Assembly: GCF_900129865.1 (NCBI RefSeq)
Contig: NZ_FQXD01000002.1
Location: 186,001 to 250,000 of the forward strand
Source of the DNA: Virgibacillus chiguensis
Lineage (GTDB): Bacteria > Bacillota > Bacilli > Bacillales > Amphibacillaceae
DNA: 64,000 nucleotides
Reading direction: 5' to 3'
Part shown: positions 27,467 to 36,667 of the stretch, piece by piece
How the letters are laid out: each line of letters starts with the position of its first letter
Numbering within the stretch: the first letter of the stretch is position 1
Made by a program: the position numbers and the translations under genes
Notes under the pieces: generated by a model
What the model was told of the DNA's origin: nothing
Database searches by the model: none
The model's input: only the letters and a program-made list of their open reading frames with translations

Positions 27467-28675
27467 TTGACACAAATATTAAAAACAATCCTTTATTCTA
27501 TGACCACTATATTTATTGCTATATCTTTAATAAGATTTCCAGATCAATCATTGGAAGCAAGTATTCGCGGATTAAATCTTTGGTGGGAGGTCGTGTTCCC
27601 TTCGCTACTTCCATTTTTCATCATCGCTGAACTGCTAATTAGTTTTGGTGTCGTTCAATTCATAGGTGTTTTATTCGAGCCCGTTATGCGCCCTTTGTTT
27701 AACGTACCTGGTACAGGCAGTTTCGGTTGGTTTATGGGCATGGCTAGCGGCTACCCGACAGGAGCCAAGATAGCTACTCGTTTAAGGGAAGAACAACAAT
27801 TAACAAGAATTGAAGCCGAGAGATTAATAGCTTTTACAAATGCGTCAAGTCCACTATTTATTTTCGCTGCTATTTCTGTAGGTTTTTTTCAAAATGCTTC
27901 TTTAGGCATTTTACTTGCAGTATGTCATTATTTGGGTAATACATTTGTCGGAATTTGCATGCGTTTTTATGGAAAAAGGAAGGACCGGTCTCAACAAGAA
28001 AGGATAGATGAAACGCCCAACTATTCTATACGTAAAGCTTTCTCCGCTATGCATCGTACAAGATTGGAAGATAAGCGTCCATTGGGAGAAGTTCTAGGTG
28101 ATGCAGTGGTTCATTCTGTAAAAACGTTAGTAATGGTTGGTGGATTCATTGTATTATTCTCTGTATTGACGAAATTACTTTTTTTAACAGGCATTTCTGC
28201 TTTTATCGGTCAGTTTTTAGGAGATTTATTAACTTTCTTTTCTATATCAAGCGATTTTGGTTTACCTATACTTTCCGGTCTGTTTGAAATTACCATCGGT
28301 GTTCAGAGTATCTCGGTTGTTCAAGATACATTATTTTTACAAGCAGTTTTTGTCAGTTTTATACTTGGCTTTAATGGATTTTCTGTCCAAGCTCAAGTAG
28401 CGAGCATTCTTGCTAAAACAGATATCCGATTTGCCCCATATTTTTTTGCCCGTATTCTTCACGGTCTATTTGCAAGCATATTAACGATTCTTCTGTATAA
28501 ACCTTTATATATTGACCGAAAAGTTTTTGATATGCATGTAGTACCTGTACATCTTGATGTGCCTGAGAATACATGGAGTGTAATTTTGGAAAAATTAGTA
28601 GCCATTGGGCCGTTAGTAACAATCGTTTTTATTGGATTTTCGCTGTTCCTCTTATATAACCGAAGACAAAACTGA
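27467..28675 (+). CDS. ylbJ: Sporulation integral membrane protein YlbJ
   Basis: Polytopic membrane protein of the nucleoside recognition (Gate) family required for spore cortex formation in B. subtilis. 402 aa, about eight to ten membrane segments, with the conserved stretches PSLLPFFIIAELL, MASGYPTGAKIA and TNASSPLFIFAA. The start is TTG at 27467 with GGGAGG eight bases upstream. No terminator was found directly after it; family A and C repeats follow. Confidence 0.92.
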   Translation: MTQILKTILYSMTTIFIAISLIRFPDQSLEASIRGLNLWWEVVFPSLLPFFIIAELLISFGVVQFIGVLFEPVMRPLFNVPGTGSFGWFMGMASGYPTGAKIATRLREEQQLTRIEAERLIAFTNASSPLFIFAAISVGFFQNASLGILLAVCHYLGNTFVGICMRFYGKRKDRSQQERIDETPNYSIRKAFSAMHRTRLEDKRPLGEVLGDAVVHSVKTLVMVGGFIVLFSVLTKLLFLTGISAFIGQFLGDLLTFFSISSDFGLPILSGLFEITIGVQSISVVQDTLFLQAVFVSFILGFNGFSVQAQVASILAKTDIRFAPYFFARILHGLFASILTILLYKPLYIDRKVFDMHVVPVHLDVPENTWSVILEKLVAIGPLVTIVFIGFSLFLLYNRRQN

Positions 28676-28762
28676 TTGGAAGCAGGAGAGTGTAAACAGT
28701 CTTCCAGTGGGGGAAAAGATTGCATTTTACGGCTTCTATTATCACGCGGATTGTAGTAGTCT

Positions 28763-29004
28763 GAACAAAGGCTCGGGGCGCCCGTTTAACAACGTAGCGA
28801 GTGGAACGAGTCAACAAAAGTTTTAGGAATTATGCTCCTGCAACAGGAGTATGCCTTCGCCCTCCGGCAAGCCCGTCTTTAGTCGACCTTCCTATTTAGA
28901 ACGAACCGATGATGACTTAGCTTAGAGCAATGGAGTGAAGTCGCCTAGTTGCTGGGCGCTGGACGTGGCTAAATAACTTAGTAAGTTTATCAACAGCTGC
29001 TAAA
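28763..29004 (+). repeat. Family A GC-rich interspersed repeat, copy A2
   Basis: Nearly the same sequence as A1 (1203-1440): GAACAAAGGCTCGG, GGAACGAGTCAAC, CTCCTGCAACAGGAG, CCCTCCGGCAAGCCC, GAACCGATGATGACTTAGC, GGGCGCTGGACGTGGC, AGTAAGTTTAT. Together with the family C copy behind it, it fills the ylbJ-coaD gap. Confidence 0.85.
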
Positions 29005-29081
29005 TTTGATAATATCCTAGACGACAAAAAATTGATTTTGACAATAGTCCTAGATTTTTCAATTATCTACAGCGAAAAAAA

Positions 29082-29180
29082 GGATTCGGTGCTGCTATCT
29101 CTTTATTTATACTCGCCTAAGCTCATCTCTCCATTCTCGAAGTGGACCTTACAGCACCTTATATCCCCTGAAAATCACAT
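29082..29180 (+). repeat. Family C interspersed repeat, right module (C4)
   Basis: GGATTCGGTGCTG at the left and TTACAGCACCTTATAT at the right are inverted partners (GGTGCTG/CAGCACC). CATCTCTCCATTCTCGAAG lies between. The left module is missing. Confidence 0.65.
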
Positions 29181-29318
29181 ATAGTGAAAATGATTTAGTT
29201 GCTTCATAAACGCGTGAAATGGTATATTTTTCTATATTACATACTCCTCGAAAATTTCATACTGATACCATTATGTATTTGTTACTCGTAACCCTATCAT
29301 ATATTAAATATTGCAATT

Positions 29319-29813
<495 letters not shown>

Positions 29814-30368
29814 CTATTTAACTTTGTAGATGGTCGTACAAATCGTACCTCCATAACTCGCTTGTTTGACAATGGCAAGACGAGGATGTGCAACAGGTAA
29901 TTGCTCGGATAGATCATGCTCACAATATACCCATGTATTCGTAGTTATCAAGTTCAAGTCCAACATTTTTTGTAACAATTCTTCAAGCTTTACCTTCCCA
30001 TAAGGAGGATCTAATAGGACTAACTGGAAAGACAACTGACGCTTAGCAGCTGCATGTAAAGCTCGAAATGCATCCGCACGAAACACTTCAGATCGACTAA
30101 CGAGATCCAATTTCTGTAGATTTTCATTTATGATATGTATCGCTTGTGGTGATTTATCCACAAAAATCGTTCGATCTATCCCTCTACTCAATGCTTCTAT
30201 TCCTAAACCGCCACTTCCAGCAAATAAGTCTAGTGCATTACCACCATCAAAAAAGGGACCCATAATTTGAAAAACGGCTTCCTTCACTTTATCGGTTGTT
30301 GGACGAGTCATACGGCCTGGAACTGCCTTTAATTGCCTTCCTTTATGCTCTCCAGCAATTATTCGCAT
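29814..30368 (-). CDS. rsmD: 16S rRNA (guanine(966)-N(2))-methyltransferase RsmD
   Basis: SAM-dependent enzyme that methylates G966 of 16S rRNA. RIIAGEHKGRQL at the N-terminus, the SAM-binding LDLFAGSGGLG (47-57) and the catalytic DPPY (120-123) are all present. 184 aa. The start ATG follows GTGGAGGTG. Corresponds to ylbH. The 290-bp upstream region is highly structured and sits where the ylbH leader RNA is known (see the separate entry). Confidence 0.95.
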   Translation of the reverse strand: MRIIAGEHKGRQLKAVPGRMTRPTTDKVKEAVFQIMGPFFDGGNALDLFAGSGGLGIEALSRGIDRTIFVDKSPQAIHIINENLQKLDLVSRSEVFRADAFRALHAAAKRQLSFQLVLLDPPYGKVKLEELLQKMLDLNLITTNTWVYCEHDLSEQLPVAHPRLAIVKQASYGGTICTTIYKVK

Positions 30369-30537
30369 TGCTTCACCTCCACTTTACCATTATTCGACAT
30401 TTATCCTAACATAAAAATAGGAAAACGAAAAACAATAACAGGGAAACCTAAAAATAATCCGCATCATGTATATTATTCAAAGAAACGTCCATACTAATGT
30501 AATGAATCAGCTATAAATAACTTTGGCTGTTTCATTA

Positions 30538-30652
30538 AACGGAGAAGACTTACACTTCCCCATAAGTTCTTCTTCCGGTTTCTCCTCTCCCTTTGCCTTT
30601 TTGTTTTCTTTACTAGGAAACAAAGGGACCTGTAGAACTATTTCTGCAGGTT
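30538..30652 (-). ncRNA. Structured leader upstream of rsmD, candidate ylbH leader
   Basis: On the minus strand three stems follow in order: CCTGCAGAA/TTCTACAGG (30629-30650), TCCCTTTG/CAAAGGGA closing a loop of about 25 nt (30588-30628), and GGAGAA/TTCTCC enclosing GAAGAACTTA/TAAGTCTTC (about 30541-30585). A conserved leader upstream of ylbH (rsmD) is known from comparative work in Bacillales (Rfam ylbH leader); position and compact structure agree, but I could not score it against the model. The first stem is followed on the plus strand by a T-run, so it could equally be a plus-strand terminator. Confidence 0.6.
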
Positions 30653-30661
30653 TTTTCTTTT

Positions 30662-30937
30662 TTAAATCCCCATTTTATAATCGTATTGTTTTGCTTTATC
30701 TGGTTTAGCATTTTCAAAGTTTGTTTCTACAAACGGCTTATATGATCTGTCCACCTTAGAAACAAATGCTAGCTTCAGTAGTTTTTTTTCCACTTTTTCT
30801 ACTTCTTGTTGATTTACATATATAACCGCATATTTCATTTTTTTAGAACTATACAGCAAATGTCCATATCGCTTAATTTGCTTTAAGTTCTTCATATGCT
30901 GGAACCAAACGATTAAGCCTTGACGCTCTGCCCGCAT
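30662..30937 (-). CDS. ylbG: YlbG, DUF2129 family protein
   Basis: A 91-aa basic protein of the DUF2129 (UPF0298) family, function unknown. It shows the family pattern: VWFQHMKNLKQIKRYGHLLY near the start, KYAVIYVN, and the C-terminal NFENAKPDKAKQYDYK. The ATG at 30937 follows GAGGTG, itself containing the GTG of a three-codon longer frame. It sits between ylbF and rsmD as in other Bacillaceae. Confidence 0.92.
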   Translation of the reverse strand: MRAERQGLIVWFQHMKNLKQIKRYGHLLYSSKKMKYAVIYVNQQEVEKVEKKLLKLAFVSKVDRSYKPFVETNFENAKPDKAKQYDYKMGI

Positions 30938-31009
30938 TTTTTTCACCTCGCTCCCCTACAGTTACATCAATTATTTAAAAGTCAAACCACGGGCACCCCG
31001 CGGCTTCCT

Positions 31010-31105
31010 TAGTGAATTAGCTAAGTTTTATATATTTAGCAACAATGAGTGGGGATGAAAGAAGAACTCCCCGCTCATTGATTTGTTCATGGTATCAGAT
31101 CCATA
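31010..31105 (-). repeat. Family C interspersed repeat, left hairpin module (C6)
   Basis: On the minus strand CAATGAGCGGGGAG and ATCCCCACTCATTG form a 12-bp stem, the same module as AATCAGCGGGGAG / TCCCCACTGAT at 44380. Located just after ylbF, it may also act in transcript ending. Confidence 0.55.
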
Positions 31106-31125
31106 CGATATGTTCCTCTACCCAT

Positions 31126-31563
31126 TTAAGAAGCGCAACCACAGCTGCCACCACTACCGCAACCACAGCCGCTATCACTTAGAGCCGCTCCATCTTTAGG
31201 CACTTTAATTTGTTCACTTACACTATTTGCTATATATTGACTGACATCATCTAATAGTTTTTGCAAATTGCGCTCAGCAATTTTAAAGGAAGCGACTTTG
31301 TCATTCATATCCATTTCACGCTTTACTCTACGCACTTCCTTCATAATAGAATTGTAATCTGGATGATATCTGCCAAACCGTTGTATATCTTCATAATGCT
31401 CTTTTATCGAGGAAAAAGCTTGAATGAGCTTTTGGGCCTCTGCATCTGCTTGTAGTTCCTTCTGAGCATGATGATAAGCTTCCATAACATCAGAACCTAA
31501 GATCATTTTAGTTAGTTCTTCTGATTGATCTAGGAGTGCTACGTAGTCCATTGTCGCTATCAT
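31126..31563 (-). CDS. ylbF: YlbF/RicF, subunit of the RicAFT (Y-) complex
   Basis: YlbF, YmcA (RicA) and YaaT (RicT) form a complex that carries [4Fe-4S] clusters and is needed for RNase Y-dependent maturation of polycistronic mRNAs, competence and sporulation. The 145-aa protein is helical, with the family motif RFGRYHPDY and a Cys-rich C-terminal tail CGCGSGGSCGC that supplies cluster ligands. It starts MIATMDYVALL after GGAGGAGG. Confidence 0.94.
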   Translation of the reverse strand: MIATMDYVALLDQSEELTKMILGSDVMEAYHHAQKELQADAEAQKLIQAFSSIKEHYEDIQRFGRYHPDYNSIMKEVRRVKREMDMNDKVASFKIAERNLQKLLDDVSQYIANSVSEQIKVPKDGAALSDSGCGCGSGGSCGCAS

Positions 31564-31613
31564 CCTAACACCTCCTCCTTCATAGTACCATTTTTTATAG
31601 TATGTGAAAATAT

Positions 31614-31847
31614 TTAGTCTTTCATTGCTCCAGCGAACTGCATTAACATACTAACCATTTGCATATGCTGATTCACCTTTTCTACTTGTTGAGGAAATGT
31701 TTTCCCATAGAATCTTTTTGCTTCTTTTTTCACTTCTGGTAACAGAGAAGGGTCGCGGGATAAATAACGATACCAAACTGGATTCATACGGACAAATTGT
31801 AAAAGTTCAGGTTGCTGTTTTAAATAGTCATAACATAACGGATCCAT
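31614..31847 (-). CDS. ylbE: YlbE-like protein
   Basis: A 77-aa small protein matching the YlbE-like family: tandem aromatic/Pro pattern (LKQQPELLQFVRMNPVWYRY, then LSRDPSLL) followed by a basic, Met-rich helix. Function unknown. Clear AAGGAG site. It lies 11 bp after ylbD in the ylbD-E-F-G set. Confidence 0.9.
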   Translation of the reverse strand: MDPLCYDYLKQQPELLQFVRMNPVWYRYLSRDPSLLPEVKKEAKRFYGKTFPQQVEKVNQHMQMVSMLMQFAGAMKD

Positions 31848-31858
31848 ATTTATTCTCC

Positions 31859-32263
31859 TTAATCACGAAACCACCCCATCCGTTCATTGGTTGGTTGTTT
31901 CGTGTCCTTTGTCTGCTTAAATTGCGAAATTATTTCTTGAATAGTAGATATAGAAGAACTAAATTGCTCCATTTGACGTTGCACCTTTTCTAAATCCACT
32001 GATTCTGTCATCTTTAATAGTTGACTAAATAGTTCTTTATTATTTTCATTCGACTGATTATCTTTTGATTTACTTTCATTATTATCTCCATCTGCTTGTT
32101 TAAATCTATCCCAATAAGGGTCATTCTCACCAAGTAATACCCATTTTTCGTATATGTCTTGCCACGGTTTTCCGCTTTTACGGACTTCTTTGATCAATTG
32201 AGGGTGTTTATTAATAAATTGCTTAAATTCACTTACAGAAGGGTGTAAATCTTGATCACTCAT
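31859..32263 (-). CDS. ylbD: YlbD-like protein (putative coat protein family)
   Basis: A 134-aa hydrophilic protein of the YlbD family, annotated elsewhere as a putative coat protein. The conserved start (HPSVSEFKQFINKHPQLI) and WQDIYEKWVLLGENDPYWDRF are visible; the middle is low-complexity Asn/Ser/Lys, followed by an amphipathic helical tail. Its coat role is a family label and cannot be seen from this sequence. Confidence 0.88.
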   Translation of the reverse strand: MSDQDLHPSVSEFKQFINKHPQLIKEVRKSGKPWQDIYEKWVLLGENDPYWDRFKQADGDNNESKSKDNQSNENNKELFSQLLKMTESVDLEKVQRQMEQFSSSISTIQEIISQFKQTKDTKQPTNERMGWFRD

Positions 32264-32473
32264 ACATAGTCACCTCTTTTGCATATAGTCATATGTACTA
32301 ATTAGCTTATGCTATATGTGAACGCTTGTGATTAACAAGTACTTGCCCCTACTTATATTGTTAGAAGCATACGGCTTGTCGCAAGGCTTGGTTACTATCA
32401 ACATTACACTGTTTCACTTTTAAAAAAATAAAAGCCTTTGTTTTTCTAAAACTTTAAGTCACTATCGTTGCAT

Positions 32474-32512
32474 AAAAAATGGTTAGGAGCAGTTGGTCAT
32501 TAGCTCCTAACC
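32474..32512 (-). terminator. Terminator after ylbC
   Basis: On the minus strand GGTTAGGAGC and GCTCCTAACC form a perfect 10-bp stem over a 12-base loop, followed by ATTTTTTA. This is the main content of the ylbC-ylbD gap. Confidence 0.85.
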
Positions 32513-32573
32513 GTTTGGTTCTAACAATGTACAATCTAATATTTTTTTGGAATAGCTTCTAACTTCCTGCTTA

Positions 32574-33641
32574 CTAAAAAGGTTTAGCTAAAAAATTTTG
32601 CGTATAATATAATCGGTATACACCAACACCTAAGTGTGTATATTTATCACTTAACAAAGCTTCTCTATGACCTTTACTATTCAACCAACCTTCCATTGCA
32701 GCAGCAGCATCTGGGTATTGCGCTGCAATATTTTCACCTGCTGCAACAAAGGATACTTCTCCTTCCTCTAAACGTTCTTTTAACCCTCTTCCATCTTGAC
32801 TGGAATGAGAAAAATATTTATTAACAGCCATATCTTTGCTGTGAAAATAGGCAACTTCTCCAACTGATTTTTCCCACTGTAACTTATCTTTATTCCGTTG
32901 TTGCCGCATAATATTAGTAATATCTAACACTTGTTGTTCCATACCGGCTTCTACTTTTTCCCATTCCTCATCAGACAAACTCGGTTTTTCTGGGATTTTA
33001 CCTCTATATTGCAATTCATAAGGTTGATGCTTTAAAAGAGCATCAATGTCAACAATTCGGATAGAAGATAATTGTTGTTGAAAAGTATCAAAATAAAGTT
33101 GCATGAAAATAGAATCAGAAATTTTTACTAATGGCCGCGTTTTTCTATCGTCAGCGCTTAGCTTAAATGTGTAAGAAGCAAGTCCGTCTCTATAATTTAT
33201 TTCTTCTTTAAATGGAAAATGCTTTTGCACCTTTTCATAACTTTCTCCAATGGCAACAGGTTTGATATTTGTTCCTTTGCCAGTCGCATAAATAGTCTGA
33301 ATCGTTCCATCCATCAACCCGAATTGAATATATTGGTCCTTATCATTTGTATAAACCCACCACGTGTAACCATAAGCACTTAAATCTTTTCTAACTGGCT
33401 CGCCTAATTCATCTTTTAATTGCTCACTTGATTTGCCATACCATTTAAATATATCACCTTCTAAAGCAATATCGGGTCTATCTTCTGGTACGTCTTTTGT
33501 TTTAATCATTTGCTGTTTTTCTTTTACTGTATCACTAATTATTTGCATCGTTTCTTTGGGAGATGTTTCACTACTTTCCAACAAATAAAAACCGACAACA
33601 GCGACTACTGCTAAAAGTAAGAGGTTTCGTATAAATCGCAT
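32574..33641 (-). CDS. ylbC: YlbC, membrane-anchored CAP-domain protein
   Basis: 355 aa from the ATG at 33641 (AAAGGAG upstream). A membrane anchor covers about residues 5-22, then a CAP-associated N-terminal domain with two internal repeats (KSSEQLKDELGEP... and IGESYEKVQKHFP...), and a C-terminal CAP/SCP domain from about 235 with NIMRQQRNKDKLQWEKSVGEVAYFHSKDM-type pattern, HSSQDGRG and AAGENIAA. Bacterial CAP proteins are secreted and of mostly unknown role. Alone in its unit, with its own terminator. Confidence 0.92.
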   Translation of the reverse strand: MRFIRNLLLLAVVAVVGFYLLESSETSPKETMQIISDTVKEKQQMIKTKDVPEDRPDIALEGDIFKWYGKSSEQLKDELGEPVRKDLSAYGYTWWVYTNDKDQYIQFGLMDGTIQTIYATGKGTNIKPVAIGESYEKVQKHFPFKEEINYRDGLASYTFKLSADDRKTRPLVKISDSIFMQLYFDTFQQQLSSIRIVDIDALLKHQPYELQYRGKIPEKPSLSDEEWEKVEAGMEQQVLDITNIMRQQRNKDKLQWEKSVGEVAYFHSKDMAVNKYFSHSSQDGRGLKERLEEGEVSFVAAGENIAAQYPDAAAAMEGWLNSKGHREALLSDKYTHLGVGVYRLYYTQNFLAKPF

Positions 33642-33960
33642 TATTCGCTTCTCCTTTTCATTTTTCATGAAGCTTATAGTAAGGTTTTCAATCTCCATAT
33701 CTTTAATTTACTTACAAGAAAACGGAATGAATTTTGAGAACAGATAACATACACTCACTAACCTACTATTTAAAAAATCACTTTATACGATGTATATGTT
33801 GCATCAAATATATCATGCTATTTATTCTAGTATTTTACTGTATCATAATAAAAAAAATCACTTGCGGCAAATATTTATATTGCACCGTGTCTTTTTCATT
33901 GAAAGTTGTTATATTTCATACTAATATAGTATAGTGAGGATAACAAGGTGAGGTGGGAAA
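33642..33960. other. Divergent gap ylbC/ylbA
   Basis: AT-rich 319 bp between divergent genes. It carries the ylbA promoter at 33899-33927. No ORF with a ribosome binding site. Confidence 0.55.
33899..33927 (+). promoter_or_regulatory. Sigma-A-type promoter for ylbA
   Basis: TTGAAA, a 17-bp spacer and TAATAT, about 33 bases before the ylbA start codon. Confidence 0.55.
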
Positions 33961-34326
33961 ATGAAATTAGAAAATACTGGATTAGAAGAAGAAATTATTG
34001 ATTTAAAACCGCTTGATCATGTAACAGCAAAACATGCTTTTATCCGGGCAGGGCAATGGGATTATGAGCGCGTTACGTATGATTATCGGATCGACTCTGA
34101 CGAGAAAGGCATTACATACTATATCCGAATCCAAGGCTATGCGGTAGAAGGCGATGTCGATCGTGGTGATGCAGTCATTCAAATGTTGACGCCGTTATTA
34201 GGTAAACATTACTATCCGCATGGGGTTGAATATGGGGAAGAAGAGAATTTCCCAAGTGATATAGTAGAACGAGCTAAAAGCCATATTAGTCAACTAAAAA
34301 CAGAGATAAACCAACTAAAACAATAA
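33961..34326 (+). CDS. ylbA: YugN-like family protein (YlbA)
   Basis: A 121-aa acidic cytoplasmic protein. The pattern FIRAGQWDYERVTYDYRID and HYYPHGVEYGEEENFP fits the YugN-like family, whose function is unknown. The C-terminal 20 residues form a Lys/Gln helix. AGGTGGG precedes the ATG. Monocistronic by spacing. The name follows B. subtilis synteny. Confidence 0.82.
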   Translation: MKLENTGLEEEIIDLKPLDHVTAKHAFIRAGQWDYERVTYDYRIDSDEKGITYYIRIQGYAVEGDVDRGDAVIQMLTPLLGKHYYPHGVEYGEEENFPSDIVERAKSHISQLKTEINQLKQ

Positions 34327-34584
34327 TTTATGTCCTTAGATATGGAATGAATTTTCAAACAAACCGACGCCATCCGATAATGAAGGTAGTCGGTTTTCTA
34401 TATTTAACGACCATATTTAGATATTTTATAGCCCTTTTTGCAGTAGATTTTCTCTCTTTTCATTGTAGTCGAAATATATTCTCCCGGTAATAGTAATTAA
34501 TTCTGTTCAAATTAGCTATTTAATGCTATATTTTTTATAAGTATATCGTTATTGTTTGATAATGAAAGGAGCCAGCATATTACT

Positions 34585-35643
34585 TTGTTTCGCAATATAA
34601 CTAAACGTCATTGGTCACTAATTTTTTTAACTATTTTATTAATCTTATTTTTCATTTTTGTTTTACCGATATCCATTCCTTTGATTGTGGCTTTTGTAAC
34701 AGCACTTATTTTAAACCCAATAATAAGATTAGTGCAAAAAAAATTAAAGGTCAATCGGAAATTATCCGTAACCATTGTTTTTTTATTGTTTTTAATCGTT
34801 CTTGGAGTAGTAGGAACGTTTACTATTACACGAGCGGTTACCCAAGTTGTTAATTTTGTAGAAGAAGTGCCACAACATTTTAATGAGTTAAATAGGATTT
34901 ATCAGGATTGGGAAGGGCAAGTTCAACGTTACACAGATGACCTCCCAAATGAATTTGTAAGACAAGTATCTTCAAGTATTGAAGCAAATTTGAATACGTT
35001 AACGACCAACGCAAAAGAAACGATTACTATTGAACGAATTGCGCAACTCGTTTCCTCCATTCCGCAGTATTTAATTAGCTTTATCGTATATTTAATTGCT
35101 TTGTTTCTTTTCATGCTGGAGTTGCCTATCCTTAAAGCAAAGATGTACCACATGATGACAAAGGAAACAGCAGAAAAAGTATCGTTTATGAATCAACGAG
35201 TGACAAACGTGTTTTTAGGTTTCTTTAAAGCGCAGTTCCTAGTTAGCTTAATCATTTTAGTCGTAACTTTAATTGGTCTTTTGTTTATTGCTCCCGAAGT
35301 TGCCATTATTATGACATTAATTATTTGGATTGTGGATTTAATCCCCATCATCGGCTCCATTGCTATCCTCGGGCCATGGGCGTTATTTATGTTTATGGCG
35401 GGAGATACAACCCTTGGAATACAATTGTCTATATTAGCCATTATTTTACTTGCCATTCGTAGAACCGTTGAACCGAAAGTAATGGGGCAGCATATAGGAC
35501 TTTCTCCATTGGCCACGTTAATCTCTATGTTTATCGGCTTAAAATTGTTAGGATTACTAGGATTTATACTTGGTCCACTGATCGTAATTACCTTCAATTC
35601 GGCTAAAGAAGCTGGGATTATTAAGTGGAATATAAAAATCTAA
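34585..35643 (+). CDS. AI-2E family permease, YtvI-like sporulation membrane protein
   Basis: Polytopic membrane protein of the AI-2E exporter (UPF0118) superfamily, about 352 aa with seven to eight membrane segments and a soluble helical domain between the second and third pairs. The conserved DLIPIIGSI and RRTVEPKVMGQHIGLSPL motifs are present. It resembles the sporulation protein YtvI most. The start is unclear: TTG at 34585 has AAAGGAG thirteen bases upstream; TTG at 34552 gives eleven more residues but no ribosome binding site. This gene is not part of the B. subtilis ylb-cta block and may be a local insertion. Confidence 0.85.
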   Translation: MFRNITKRHWSLIFLTILLILFFIFVLPISIPLIVAFVTALILNPIIRLVQKKLKVNRKLSVTIVFLLFLIVLGVVGTFTITRAVTQVVNFVEEVPQHFNELNRIYQDWEGQVQRYTDDLPNEFVRQVSSSIEANLNTLTTNAKETITIERIAQLVSSIPQYLISFIVYLIALFLFMLELPILKAKMYHMMTKETAEKVSFMNQRVTNVFLGFFKAQFLVSLIILVVTLIGLLFIAPEVAIIMTLIIWIVDLIPIIGSIAILGPWALFMFMAGDTTLGIQLSILAIILLAIRRTVEPKVMGQHIGLSPLATLISMFIGLKLLGLLGFILGPLIVITFNSAKEAGIIKWNIKI

Positions 35644-35676
35644 TGTAATTTCGTATAAGACTACTCTGTGTAATTC

Positions 35677-35712
35677 AAAAAACGGGAAGTTTTGGTAACT
35701 TCCCGTTTTTTT
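35677..35712. terminator. Bidirectional terminator
   Basis: AAAAACGGGAAGTT and AACTTCCCGTTTTTTT pair around a four-base loop between two convergent genes; it runs into the last codon of the DUF420 gene. Confidence 0.88.
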
Positions 35713-36166
35713 ATGTTCCTAAGATAGCTTTAATTAAACTCGTTGTTTCCCCACCATCATATAAAATGTACAACAATAAATATACTGCTACTCCTGTAAT
35801 AGCCGTAAAAAACCAAATAACACTAGTGATTGGCCCAATTTTTCTATGTACACGAATATTGCGCTTAAACGCTAATATTAGGGTTACTATACCAAACACA
35901 GCACCTGTAGTTGCCAAAGTAATGTGGAATATTAAGAAGATTGTATAATATATTTCTAAATCTTCTGGTCCTCCAAAACTCGTATTCCCAATAAATATTG
36001 TTCTGGACATGTAAATAATAAAGAATATAATAGCACTAACTGCAGCTGTTATCATAGCTTTTTTATGTTTTACTGCTTCTCCTTTTACTATGAAACGCCA
36101 GCCAATAGCTACAAAAACAGCGCTTATAACAATAAAAAAAGTACTTATTGTTGGTAAAATTGGCAT
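35711..36166 (-). CDS. DUF420 membrane protein (YozB/CtaM-like)
   Basis: 151 aa, four membrane segments (about 5-25, 37-57, 77-100, 117-140) with the conserved His residues of DUF420 in the first and later helices (IFHITLATTG, RVHRKIG). The S. aureus member CtaM is needed for assembly of aa3-type oxidase; that fits a place beside the cta operon. The start ATG follows AGGAGAGTGG. It is separated from ctaG by 500 bp that include a family B repeat. Confidence 0.85.
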   Translation of the reverse strand: MPILPTISTFFIVISAVFVAIGWRFIVKGEAVKHKKAMITAAVSAIIFFIIYMSRTIFIGNTSFGGPEDLEIYYTIFLIFHITLATTGAVFGIVTLILAFKRNIRVHRKIGPITSVIWFFTAITGVAVYLLLYILYDGGETTSLIKAILGT

Positions 36167-36667
36167 ACTAAATCCACTCTCCTATTTAATAAATCAAGAA
36201 ACAAGTAGCATTCTTATTTTTTGCATTTTAACAAGTTAAACTTTAACAAGCGAAGCACTTACCTAAAAAAAGTAAAAATTAATTCGCACGGTAAGAGGCT
36301 TGTAAATTACATAAAACTCGATTAGTGCAAGTAGTCTTTTTTGTTAGATACATAGGGTTACTTAAAAGAATTGAATCTTCCTTTCGCAAGGGATTCTTTC
36401 CCTACGAAAGAGTATGGTGTATAGACCTTTGTATTAGGTAGAAAACATGGCTTTCCGCCAATTCTTATGGCGGAAAAGCGTTGTCGTTTTCTTATATAAT
36501 TAACCCTAAAAACTTTATAATCTCCCATAGCCAATAGGGGGGGAAGGCCTGTTATCTGACCCGTTATTTGCGACAATTCAAGTTTTAAAGAAACATTTTT
36601 GTCACCTTTTATATAGGAACAGATAAAAATGAAGTTTGAATCCCCACTACACTCTCTATGCGCACAT
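36167..36667. other. Gap between the DUF420 gene and ctaG
   Basis: Holds a well-preserved family B copy (36437-36531). The 115-codon open frame crossing it overlaps the ctaG end and is not considered real. No promoter was picked out. Confidence 0.5.
36437..36531 (+). repeat. Family B hairpin repeat, well-preserved copy
   Basis: GAAAAC, then TTCCGCCA / TGGCGGAA (8-bp perfect stem), then GTTTTCTTATATAATTAACC, CTTTATAATCTCCCATAGCC. Confidence 0.8.

Noticed and set aside
35193-35597. 134-codon minus-strand frame opposite the AI-2E family permease
   Set aside because: Antisense shadow; the plus frame has family motifs and membrane topology.
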